Shown here in pieces: positions 1-13,000 of a stretch of DNA of 64,000 nt; positions within the stretch are counted from its first letter, which is position 1, and each line of letters starts with the position of its first letter. Source of the DNA: Megascapheus bottae (lineage: Eukaryota > Chordata > Mammalia > Rodentia > Geomyidae). Where the stretch lies: contig JANJXV010000037.1 in the NCBI GenBank assembly GCA_024803745.1, positions 3,223,001 through 3,287,000 on the forward strand, in the 5' to 3' direction. The notes below the pieces were generated by a model. The model saw only the letters and a program-made list of their open reading frames with translations. It was not told the origin of the DNA and ran no database searches. The position numbers and the translations under genes were made by a program.

Positions 1-110
1 CACACCAGTCTTAAGGATTGAACTCAGAATCTGGGCATTGTCCTTGAGATTTTTTTTTCACTCAAAGCTGATGCTCTACCACTTAAGTCTGTCACTTTTT
101 CTAACACTTA
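1..110 (-). repeat. SINE fragment with Geo monomer, cut by window edge
   Basis: Degenerate minus-strand copy of the Geo right monomer: 'ttgaactcagaatctgggcattgtcc' is the complement of its ending. It lies in SPINK5 intron 9. Confidence 0.6.
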
Positions 111-364
111 AGCATTTGGAAATGTTGAGAAGTATTCTGTAAACCAGCCTTCCAAGGAGAAAATGGAAACCATTTGGACAATAATGGCCACCATTATTGT
201 CTACTTACTGGATGATAGGAAAGACTGGGTGATGTGTAAAGGACATAAAACTCAATAATTATGAATGGCAAAGATTTCCGTGCAATGATACTCTTAGCTA
301 TCAATTGGATCAATCTCTTCTTCCTCCTTCTCAGCAATGCAGAAGAAATCATGTCTCTACTCAC

Positions 365-492
365 AATATCTCAGCACACAGGGCACACTTGTTGTCATGC
401 ATTCTGCCATCAGGACCACGGACTGGGTCACTCTCCCGCGTACAAGAGAGTTTCCCACTCCTCACCTGGCCTTCAAATTCCTTGCAAAGTTC
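365..492 (-). CDS. SPINK5: SPINK5 exon 9: Kazal-like domain 4
   Basis: The exon encodes 42 residues plus 2 nt, beginning ELCKEFEGQVRSGKLSCTRE and ending HDNKCALCAEI. Four cysteines are at residues 3, 17, 36 and 39, with Arg at P1 (C-T-R-E). It matches human D4, except that Asp replaces the usual Gly in the H-G-N-K-C motif. Acceptor ttttaaag, donor gtgagt. It is the last exon of the gene inside the window; the next linker exon would lie left of position 1. Confidence 0.96.
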
Positions 493-3400
493 CTTTAAAA
501 AAGAGAAGCCATTATGTTTCCCACTTTTCTACTTCTTTGATGTTTAAATTTTATAAGATAGATTGATAATCATGAAATGATACATCTAGTAATGTTGGTA
601 AAAGCGAGCAATATAATAGTGAGAATCGATACAGAAATCATTATTTTGTCAAAGTACTTGGCACATGCACACTGCTGTGTGGTGTATTTAAGGAAAAGTG
701 GAAACAATGCACTGTGATTGAACAAGTATTTCCTAAAACCAGAACTAGATAAATCTCGTTAATTTTCAAATCCATGGGAAAATAAAAATGAAACTTCCAT
801 AAGATTCCAACACAAAATATAGCGACCAAGGCACATGGCTTTCAAAGTAGCCAGTAAGCAGAAGACGCAAAAATGAGAAGCTTCAGGATAAATACAGATC
901 ACATCAAGAACATCCCAACTTCATTTGCAAGGGAACAAAACAAGATGGTGCCTACTAACAGAAGATGTATTTAAATTGCTTTGCCTATGTTCATTTCTGG
1001 CAATGCAGGTGAAAACCTCAGAGAAGGGGAACCTAAGTCTTCTATTCTCCTTTCACAGGTTGTTTTGCAAAGAAGTTTAATTTTTTAAAAAGAGATTTTT
1101 ATTCCCAGATTTCCTCATGATTTGGTTAAAGGCTTTTTAGATTTCTACTGGTGTTTGGAAATTTTTACTAGTTGATGAAGACTAAAGTTCACCAAAACAT
1201 ACCCCCAATTTCTCAAAACATATGCTGTAACAGCATATGTTAGTAAATAATAAACTATAAAAAAGAATCTCCTTCTACGGTGTGATCTTCATGTTTCTAT
1301 TTCACCCAAGAAAATACGATAGTCAGAGTATGGATAAGTCAAAGGGATTGGGCAGTTAGGCTGTAGCGTTGATCCCTTAATGGTTCTGAACTTTGGAACC
1401 TATTTCACCAACTGTATAATGGGGTTTTTAGAATAGCTGATCTTTCCTACACAACTGTTTTCTGATTTTTTCTTTGAATTCTAACTTTATTAGGATGATT
1501 TTGAGTTCTTATTGCCTCGTATTAATAGGATATTTGATGGGCCAGGAGTTTGGCCTAGTCGTAGAGTGCTTGTCTAGCATGTATGAAGACCCAGGTTCAA
1601 TTCCTTGGTTACCACATACATAGAAAAAAGCTGGAAGTGGTGCTGTGGCTCAAGTGGTAGAGAGCTAGCCCTGAGAAACCCCAAGGACAATGCTTAGGCC
1701 CTGAGTTCAAGGCCCAGGACCGGCAAAAAATAACATTAGTTTCTGGAGGACTCATGGGTATGCTCCAAAGTTTTGGAGGGTAAAAAGCTAGGAATACTGA
1801 TGTAGAAAACAGGAACCTGATAATCATAGCATGCTCAATTCATGCTCAATGATTCCCAGAGTCGGAGGAATGATAAAGTCAGTCCAAATATTGTGATTCA
1901 TCCAAGAAGATTTTGAAGAAGCACTTTTGTGAGCAGCTCACTGACAGGTTAATTACAGGGCACGGATTGAGCCATCACTGTAAAGCAGTGCTATTCCACA
2001 CAATTATGCCTAATGACCCAGCCACCAAAAGGAAGAAGCCACGATGACGGTGACAATAGAAGCAAGAGAAAACAACCTTCTGTGTATGTCCACTAATGAA
2101 TGATAATCATCACAAGATGACCCAGTGGCTTTTAGCTGAAACTTACCACATAAGAATCCAATTTTCAATCCTTTCATGTTGGTGTCTACAGAGACTTCTG
2201 GCCATCTGATTTATCTAAATTTGATCTCAGACTACTACTAAATGTAAGTTGGGAGTAACATTATGGTATGAAAGGTCAGCATTTGATGACCAAAAACTGA
2301 GCCTACAATTTATAAAAGTCATAATTCTTAATTGCAATATAGTGATAGATATAGAATTGCAATCTACCAGGAAGACACAATTGAGGTCATTCATGCTGAG
2401 AAGAAAACTGAGGTCTAAATATGACATGACTTGTCAGTCTCACTCACCTAGAGCATGCCAGGTACCTGGACGTTCCAACAGAAAGCTAGCCATTTAGGGC
2501 AATGGTTATCATCTTTCCATTGAAGATAGAGTTTAATAACTTTGAAGAATTAAGAAGCCCAGTTGGTGAGTGCATTCTATAGTGAATAATTATTTAGTAA
2601 AAGTGGATCACTTTTTATACTAGACTAAAAAAATTTATTGTCAGATAATTTGGGGAAAAAACAGCATTATTTTAAAAGATATCATCTCAATATATCCTAA
2701 CTTCATTCAAAATCAACCAAGATCTTTATTCTGCAAGTTTCACTGAAAGTAATAGGTATATGGAAAAATGAGTAACTCCAATTTTGTCAAATGAAGTTCT
2801 TTTTCCTTTTAATCTTGATGATGGTGCTAGGGCTTGAACTCAGGGCACAGTTGCTCTCCCTTAGATGTTACTCAAGATTGGTGCTCTACCATTTGAACAA
2901 TACCTACGCTTATAGCCTTTTACTAGTTAGGTGGAAATGAAAGTCTCATGGATCTTCCTTCTTTGGCTGGATTTGTAACATAATCTTCAGATGTCTGCCT
3001 CTTGGATAGGTACGATTACGGATGTCAGCCATAGCTCACCAAGTGTCTAATAGAGTTTAATGTAAAATGAACCAATGTATATGCTATTTAACAAAACTGA
3101 AATTATTTAAAACTTATTCTCATACAATTTATATTCTGTTGCAATTTTAAAGATATTCAAAACAAAGTAAATTACACTATTTCAGACAGAAGTCTGATCA
3201 GAATTAGAACTTGGTGTGCACACACTTTCTATTATGTGTCCTTTTGGGGTAGAGTGAGAAGTCGAGGTTGAAAATTGTGTATTTTCATCTTTAGAAGAAA
3301 AATGCTTTTCAATCTGAACCTAATGGTTAACATACTATGATAAACAAATAGCAAATTTGAGTACTTTTAATATTTTTTTAAAATCCATATGGTTAAAAAT

Positions 3401-3924
3401 TCAATATTTAGGGCTGGGAGTTTTGCCTAGTGGTAGAGTGATTGCCTAATATGCACAAAGATCAGGGTTCAATTCCTCAGTATTACATTCATAGGAAAAA
3501 GCAAGAAGTGGTGCTGTGGCTCAAGTGGTAGATCTCTAGCCTTGAGAAAATACAAGGACAGTACTCAGGCCCTGAGCTCAAGGCCAGGACTAGCAAAAAA
3601 ATCAATATGTATTGTATGACTTTAAAAATCATCAGCATCATTTTGTTAATGTGATGGCTACAATAATCAAATTTAAGACAGGCTCATTCTTGTAATGCTG
3701 GAAACTCTGGAAGCTGAGATCTGAGGATTGGGGGTTTTAAGCTTGCCCAGACAGAAAAGTTCATGAGACTCTTATTGCCAATTAATCACCCAAAACCAGA
3801 AGTGAACATTGGTCAACTAGTAGAGTGCCAACCTTGAGCAAAAAAAGCTAAAGGAGAGCACCCAGACCCTGGAACAGAAACACAGACACAAACACAGACA
3901 CAGACATAAACATAGAAGTACACC

Positions 3925-3971
<47 letters not shown>

Positions 3972-6173
3972 ATCCCAAATTGTGTTATTTACCCTTTCTG
4001 TATCGCGTCGAATTCTCTTTTCACCTTCTCGTTTGGCACTTTCTTCAGCTTCTTTTATGCTGTTAAAAAATAGTACTATACTGAACAGGAGAATAGCCAT
4101 TATCACAAAAAGTAACAATACCTAATGCTGGTAAAAATGTTCAAAAGAGAACTCTATTAAACTGTTGGTGGGAAGGTAAACTTATTCAACTACTCTGGAC
4201 TACTCTGGAATGCAGTACGTAAGTTTCTCAAAAGACTTAACATAGAGCTCCCTTATGACCCAGAAATTCCACTCCTGGGCATGTATCCAATAGAACACAA
4301 ACAAGGCCACTCTAACAGCACAATCATACTCCTTGCAGTATTGTTTACCATAACCAAGATATAGAATTAATCCAGATTCCCCTTAGTGGAGGAATGAATC
4401 AAGAACATGTGGTATATATACACAATGGGATTCTATGTTTCCATCAGAAAGAATGACATTGTAACATTCTTAAGGAAATGAAAAGGCTTGAAAAAAATCA
4501 TATTACGTGAAATAAGATCCAGAAAAACATAGGCTGTATGTTTTCCCTTATTTGTGATAACTAGAAAATTCTTATAAATCAACCATTAAACACACTAGAT
4601 AGTAAAAACAAAACAAAACAAAAAACTCCTGGATATGATACAGGTCTCTAGGCATTCACATGGAGTAAGATTATGGGATGATATTCTTAGGAGACGATCA
4701 GAAAGGCACAATGCCTATATAAAATAATGTTTATCAAAATGAACTCCAGGACATGGAGAAAAGTTTTTTTTTCTTGGTTACAATTTTTATTTTTTCTTTC
4801 TGTCTTGTTGTTAGTTTATCTGTTTTTAGGAAAGTAAGGGAGGGCACAGAAGCGGGGTGGAAAGGATGAACAAATGCAGCGATGGTACTCACTAGACATA
4901 ATGCTGAAAATACAACTTATGGGTGGAAATAGTAGGGGAAAACCTTGGAGAGACTGAATGTAGGGGTAACATTGTTCAAACAGAAATATATTCTTTACCT
5001 GACTTGTGTAACTGCAATCTCTCTGTACTTCACCCTTACAATAAGAATTCATTTTGGAAAGAGTTGGTCAGTTGGTGCCCAGTCACATTCTCTGTGTCCA
5101 CCCCTGCCTAGCACTTGCATATCCTGTGCAGTAACTTGTCGCAACTGTTCATATTACAAGAGACAAGAACTACCCTGTCTTGAATGCCTATGCCAGATGA
5201 ATTGCCAAAGATAAGGAAGGGTGTGAAACTGACTCACTGGCAGTCAATTACAAGCTTTGTTTGGCAGAACTGGATGGGCGTGCCACCTTGAGTGACAAAC
5301 AGGAGATTGTGAGGCAAATTCCCTTTAACAGGCAGAACCAAGGGTTTGAAACAATGCCGTGACAAGGTGAAACCAAACTAAGCCTTTGAGCTATTGCTAT
5401 CCACACCCACATGTTTAGCTTTCCAAACCCTGTGGAGGTTCGTTTTGCCTTCATGTGAAAACATGGGTGTTAATAAGAGCTAAATTTGAATTAAGCTTCA
5501 AAACCTTTTCACACCCGTTTGCTAGTTAGAGTCTCAACCTGGAGATAGGTATGGCTTTCTCAGTTCTATGATGGAAGAAACAGGAATTTAGAAATGATGG
5601 CTTACGTCACAATCTCTAATGACAACAATAGTAGACAAAGTCAGTTTGGGAAATTTTCTTTAAAGAAGACCCAAGTGGAATTTTAAAACTCATTTGGTTA
5701 ATAAATGTGACAACCAGATTAGTACTGTGGGTAGGTTATCCTATTATTGAATTTCCCTATTATTTTTTCATTTTTCAGTCTTATGTTCACGAAGCCGAAT
5801 TACAGAAGCATAGTGAATAGTAAAGGCATAAATGCGAACATGTGGTTGGGAGAATTCCATGAAGTAAGAATGATAATGACCTTGTTGCTTCACTTCAAAG
5901 GTTTAAGTATGAATCTCATTTATAGGCTACTGCATAAGAAAGGCCTGGAAACCACAGGATTTGGGGCAAGTTTGAACATTTCAGATTCATGCTTCATAAG
6001 TCACCATGTGGAAATCCGGTTGATTTATTGTCTGAAAGCCAGTCCTAATCACTGTCTTGTGAACTTTATATAACCTGCCCCTGGCTTCTACATCATCGAA
6101 CTGATTTTTAAATGCAGGTGTGAAGTTTATTAATCTGGCAAATCTTTCTGTGTCTTGCTTTTATAGCAGAGAT

Positions 6174-6205
<32 letters not shown>

Positions 6206-9200
6206 CACTACAAGGGCTTGCTGCCACAAGACTAGAGTTTACACTTTGTTAGAAGACAATATTGAAGTCTATTTACTTTTTACTCATCTCTGGGTCTTTA
6301 GTGACTGAGCCAGAACTAATCATTAAAGAAAGATTTACTCAGTAGATCTTCCTTTTCAAATCATTTACCTTAACAGGAAAAATGAACTCAGATACAGTCT
6401 ATTATTATTACTATTTTATTTAAAATTTAACTGTTATTATTTAATAAGAGTATCTCTACCTGTTATTATTTAATAAGGGTATCTACATTTCCACATGAAA
6501 CAAGGCATGTCAAGTGACTGCCCAAGATTATTTCAGAAGGAAGGACTTCCTAGCTTCTGATATATCACCCATTATTAAACACTAGGCATGTTCAAGATAT
6601 TTTTTTAAAAGTGAAGTTTTCGGGGGCCAAGTGTTTGGCCTAGTGGTAGAGTGTTTGCCTAGCATACACAAAGTCCCAGGTTAGATTCTTCAGTACCACA
6701 TACATAGAAAAAAGCCAGAAGTGGTGCTGTGGCTCAAGTGGTAGAGCTCCACCATTGAGAAAGCCTAAGGACAGTGCTCAGGCTCTGAGCTCAAGCCCAG
6801 GACTGGCAAAAACAAACAAACAAACAAACAAACAAAAAACATCTATGAGACTACATCTCCAAAATAACAGGCAAAAACCCAAGTTGGCCTAGTGGTAGAG
6901 TGCTTGCCTAGCATGCATGAAGACCCAGGTTCAATTCCACAGTACCACACACATAGAAAAAAGCCAGAAGTGATACTGAGACTCAAATGATAGAGCTCTA
7001 GCCTTGAGAAAGCCTGAGGACAGTGCTCAGGCCCTGAGCTCAAGCCCACGACTGGCAAAAAAAAAAAAAGTGAAGTTTCCAGTTGAATAGTCTAACCATC
7101 TATCCACTCCTTTTTAGAAATTTATATAGATGACACAAAGAAAAGAAGAGTTTGTAGCGTGGTCTATTGCTCATGATAAAGCTTCATGGAAAGGACTTCA
7201 AGTCTCCATGAAGCTTTCCCAGGAAGAAAGTTGAGCTCAGTCACACGGATCCACGAGGGTGTGAGGATACTCACAAGAGTTCAGCACACATCGCACACTT
7301 ATTGCCATGCGTTTTCCCATCAGGGCCAAGAACTGGATCGTTTTCTCTTGTGCAGCCAAGTCTTCCATCCTTCACATAGGCTCGGAAGGCACTGCACACA
7401 TCCTGCAGAACAGAGAAAGGACCTGATAGCCATCCAATTCATCTCCAGATGTTTTCAAGACCTTGTTTCCTGTCACGACTAGGGTCATAGGGCAGCGCTA
7501 GTAATTCAGAAGCAGCTAAGTGAGGATGGCAGAGTCCGGGGGGTTAAGGATAGACTTCTTTTGCTTGGGAAAAATGGATAATGGTGCTAGAATTTAGAAG
7601 GATCAGACCCCTTGCTTTCAGCAGGTTCATAATATCCTATCGCACACAGGTGGAGAGACATTTAAATTGGTGTATGCTAAGAGCATGGTAGATGTAATCT
7701 CAAATGCTCCAAGAGCATGAAGCAAAGGTATTAAACCCTGCCTGTCAGAACGTTGTCTCGCTAGAGAAAGTCAGGTGTGACCTGCATGAGAACCTTCCTT
7801 TCCCAAGCAACACAGGCTCACAGAAGCATTGCACAGAAAAGTAGCTGTTTAGTTTAACTCTCAATGCAGTTAAGAAATTTGTGTGAATTAATGCACCTTC
7901 TATCTGGCAAATTTCATGTAACCCTTCTATTAATTACAATAAAAATATATGGAAAAAAAAAGAAATTTGCCCATCTGGTATTAAGTGACAATGCTGGGGT
8001 CTCAGATTCAGTTATTCAGGTCTAGTGACTTTTCACTAATGCACAATGTTTCCTTTGTTTGTTCATTTACTTTTGGGCGTTATGGTGCTTGAACTTAGCC
8101 TTGGTGTTGTCCCTGAACTTGTCAGCTCAAGGCTACCATCCTACCCCTTGAGCCACAGCCCCACTTCTGGTTTTCTAGTTAATTGGTTTCTAGTTTTCTG
8201 GTTAATTGGAGACGAGTCTCATGAACTTTAGTGCCTGGGTAGCCTCCTGAGTAGCTAGGATTACAGGTGTGAGCCACTGCACACAGCTAAGATATTTCTT
8301 TTAGGATCCCTTTAGGTTAATACAAGGCAGAATTAGAGCTGAAAGATCTGCCACTGGTGTATCTTAATCTAGATTCAGGACCTGAGCATTGTCTTTTCAA
8401 ATTACCGGGCAGTATTCAGTCTATAGGGCAAGAAAGATTTTCTTGAAAGCATCCCCTTGAAGAGAGGAGAATACTTGCTTTCTCTTTGCCTTAGGCCCCA
8501 GTATTACCACCCTGCTGGTTAAGATGAGTCCTCACCTGTTCTGCGTTACTTCTCTCACAGTCTCCTTCACTTTTTATGTCAACTTGGGACCCAGATTTCC
8601 TGGAAACAAAAGTTATTAGACCCAAAATTAGTATGATGGAATTCTCTAACATTATGATTATGTTTTATGACTTGTATTTTCCCCTTGAAAACAGTGTCAC
8701 ATTCCATAGGTGGTTTTGTTGTTTTTTTTCTTTGTGAGGTTTGAACTCAGAGACTGGGAGCTGTCTCAGAGCTTTTTTGCTCAAGGCTAGTGCATCATAT
8801 ACCATTTTCTGGTGGTTAATTGGAGATAAAGAGTTTTACAGATTTTTCCTGCCCCAGCTGGCTTTGAACGGCGATCCTCAGATCTCAGCCTCTCGAGTAG
8901 CTAGGATTACAGGCAAGAACCACTGGCACCCTGCCCCAATAATTTCTTACTTACTTTGTTCAGTAAGGTTCTATGTTTATAAGTAGGAGTAAAATAAATG
9001 GAGAACTAATAAGATGCTTAAAAATATTATTTCAAGATATATTTCTGCCCCCTGGGTCTAAGGTGGTAATTCACATGAGAAGATGGGCAAAAGCAAGTTT
9101 GATAACCAGATGCCAAAAGTCCACCAGGAACTTGATTGTCATTATAAACAAACACGTTCAAGCTTGTGCAATACCACTCTCCCTTGAATCATATTGCTAC

Positions 9201-9991
9201 CACTGTATTTTTATGAACACTATCTGAAGTCCTGAAAGTTAATTTCATACAATCTTGTAAACTTGAAAGAACATCTGAAAACAGAGAGGCATAAATGTAG
9301 GTATTTTCTATTTTCTGAAACAGTAGCTTGGCTGGGTGCTTGTGGCTCTTACCTGTAATCCTAGCTAATATGGCTGAGATCAGAGGATCATGGTTCAAAG
9401 ACAGCCCAGGCAGCAAGTCTGTGAGACTTATCGCCAATGAAGTGCCAAACAACTATAAATGGCACTATGGCTCATAGTGGTACCTTACTAGCCTTGAGCA
9501 AAAGAGGTTAGGGACAACACCCAGCTCCAGAGTTCAAGTTCCATGACCGCCAGCCACCACTACCACCACCACCACCACCAACACCACCACCACCAACAAA
9601 AGATCAGCTTACAATACAGCATGTATATAACAATGAAAATACAAATACAGTTAAAACAATAAAAAGAAACTAAGTATATAATGAGATGATTTGTATAATG
9701 TATCAAATGAAGGAATCTATAAAAATAATTTATCAATATGATTGGAGACTCCACTGGAAGGCAGAGCTAAGAAAGAACCCTCATGAGTGGCGTGTTCTTT
9801 TGTATGAGTGAAAAGAGGTATACCAAATATTCAAGAGGAGAAACTTTCCCATAGGCTAGAGATTTAAGAGGAATCTCCCACCTTAAGCAGTAAAAATTAA
9901 AGGAATATTTTAGGCATAGTTATGTTTGTATATAAGTATGCATACACACACATACACATACAGACACACATTTACAAACCCTGTTTCTCCC

Positions 9992-10045
<54 letters not shown>

Positions 10046-13000
10046 TTTCTTTCTCTGTCTTTCTTTCTTTTCTTCTTCCCCCCTCCTTTCCCCCCTTCCT
10101 CTTCCCTCCCTCCCTCCTTCCTTTCTTCCTTCTTTCCTTCCTTCCTTCCTTCCTTCCTTCCTTCCTTCCTTCCTTCCTTCCTTCCTTCCTTCCTTCCTTC
10201 CTCCCTTTTTTTTGCCATTCCTGGGGCTTGAACTCAAGGCCTGGGCACTGTCCTTGGACCCTTTTGATCAAGGCTAGTGCTCTACCACTTGAGCCACAGC
10301 ACCACTTCCTGGCTTTTCTGTGTATGTGGTATTGAAGAATTGAACCCAGAGATTCATGCATGCTAGGTGAGTGCTCAACCACTAGACCTCTTTGTTTTTT
10401 CTTTCTTATTCTGTGAGTTGAACTGAGGACTTTAAGCTTGCTAGGCAAGCCATGCTTCCATCTCTAGTTTACTAGAACTTAATATTGAACCTTGGGGAGA
10501 GCTGAAATGATAATTTTAATGTATTTACTGGGCATGAAGCCACGTGAGGGACCCAGTTGATTTAAAGTAGTTTTATTTTTGGTGAAGATGCTTATTTCAA
10601 AGAATAAAACTTCTTGAACCTCAAAGAATAACTCATATTTCCTTTCTAGCCAAATATTTGTTGCTACATTTTCAAGCACGAAAGGGCATATCATTGAAGA
10701 TTGAGGTCATACAAAGAAATGAAACCTGAAAAGCAGGTATGCATTTCATTGGTGGAAGACAATCAATAATCCAGGGTGGAGACAGAATGAGACAAGGGCA
10801 TAATCTAGGACAAGGAGAATTTTTTTATGTACTGGTAAAGTTTATACAGCTGGGAAGTAGTTCAGTATAAAAAGGTTCAATTAAATAACCAAATGGATAG
10901 GGAACGGGGGAAAACAAGATGAGGGGTGGGGGTGAGGGGGAGGGAAAAGGGGACCAAGATATGTGAAAGGATATTAATGTATGGAAATTAATGCACCATC
11001 TATCTGGCAAATATCATGTAACCCTTCTATTAATTACAATAAAAATATATAAAAAGTTCAATTATTTCTATTTTAAATCACACAAACAGATCATTTTCTA
11101 AGGAAAGCACTGTTTAAAAGGATGCACTAGGATATAAAGAGATAGATAGTAAGAAGACATAACGATGCCTGTATGCAACATCTATGTGTAGGTGTGTACA
11201 TAGGAACGTCCATACATGTGCATGTGTAATGTCCCTGTCTTGTATACTTCATAAAGTCCATGGAAATCATCTCATATTGAACACAAAAGTGTTCTGTAAA
11301 TTTAAAATATTTTATAAGCTTTTTATCTCCTTAAGAGTAGTGAAAGAATGAGAGTTCGTGATCAATAGCTTATATGAACTCTGTAAAATAACTTGTCTTA
11401 ATGGCTCTAGGGGATGGTATGTCATGTAACTGCTCAGACGCCATGCTGTGTGAACACCTGTCTAGAGGCACTCACGCGTTCTCGGCGCAGAGCTCACAGC
11501 GGCTGCGGTATGTCTTCCCATCTGTACCACACACAGCCGCAGCAGCAACACCACGGGCACAGACAAACTCCCCATCTTTCCCGTCTTTCTTGAATTCATT
11601 GCAATTCAGCTGCAAGAGACATGATCATAATCAAGGCAGAGAAAAACAAAAGAGATCAAAATATTCCCTACATACATCAACAAGTTAGCACCTTTGACTC
11701 AGAATAAAATAACTCACTATATATTTCAAAAACAACATTTGCTCTGGGTGCCAGTGGCTGTCTGTAGTCTTAGCTACTCAAGAGACATATCTTAGGACAG
11801 AAGTTCAAAGCCAGCCTAAGCAGGAAAGTCTGGAAACTCTTATCCCCAATTATCTACCAAAAAGCTGGAGGTAAGGTTGTGGCCCAAGTGGAAGAGTTCC
11901 AGTCTTGAGAGACAAAGGTAAGGAAGGGATCTCAGGCACTGAGTTCAAGCCTCAGTACTGGCACAAACTAAAAACTATTTGCTGTCCTGGTGAGACAAAC
12001 CCAGTCACCTCTCTGAAACGTAATCCACTGTTTCTTTGTCCAATTCTGCTGGCATACCTTACAGATCCTCCCTGAGGAGCTGTTAATAACAGATCTGAAA
12101 ACTCTGTAACCCTTAAATGACAATAATATTTCAATTGTTACAGATTACAGTGGCAATTTAAAGCAAGATCACTGAACCCTAGTAATTTAAATCATAAATT
12201 TCTGGATTTGGAGTTCACAAATATGCCAGTTGTTTAGCTCTGTGATCTCTTTATATTTAAGGATCTCAAATTAGTTTGAAAAGTGGACATAATTTCACTA
12301 ACCTATCAGCACTGGAAGGGAATTTAAATGTGTGAATACATGCATACCAGTTAGAACATAGCATAAATCACTCTTTATTTCTGTTGTTATTTGAAATACT
12401 TTTCTCTACTGATAATCTAGATAAGAAAAGTTCATATCTTTTAGGGATTACAAGAGAAATGGGAAAATCTCTGCTCTGATGATATGACAAATGCACAAGA
12501 CAAACCTGTAGAGTGAGAGAATTGCTACAGGTGGTAACTGAAGATGATTGTCCAAATTCAAGTCTGACACCCACTCATTTTTACCTCTGTGAACCTCACT
12601 TTCCTCATCTAAAAACTGGGAATTCACACCCTACCTACATTCCACATTTGTGGTAAAGATTAAATAAATACTTATGAAACATTCTTATTGTGACATAAGC
12701 TAACTAAAGAATACAGAGTGAACTTCAACTGAATGTCTATCTAAAATCAAATGATTAGAGCTGGAGATTTTTTCTGTAGGATGGCACATTGTGAAACAAA
12801 ATTTTGAGATTATTAAAGAGAATTTAATGATATACATAGAACACTTAGATAATGTACCTGTGATGAAGTAACATGTCACAGGTGTAAAAAAATTGAGTAG
12901 GATGGGTGTAAGTTTGTAGTGAATCTTTCAACCTGAAAGTAGAGGACTCTTAATACATTTTAAAATACAAACAAAAGCCATATCCTCATCTCACTATCCG

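Noticed and set aside
4112..5060. Active L1
   Set aside because: All L1 copies in the window are 5'-truncated fragments without long ORF1 or ORF2 frames.
6623..7072. CRISPR-like direct repeats
   Set aside because: Regular repeats here are two SINE copies; the rodent context and lack of short repeat-spacer periodicity exclude CRISPR.
9910..10448. Overlapping 100-158 codon frames rich in Lys/Arg/Glu/Gly or Phe/Leu/Ser
   Set aside because: They are translations of the (CTTT)n/(CTTC)n tract and the adjoining SINE; open in several frames on both strands, as expected for a low-complexity tract.
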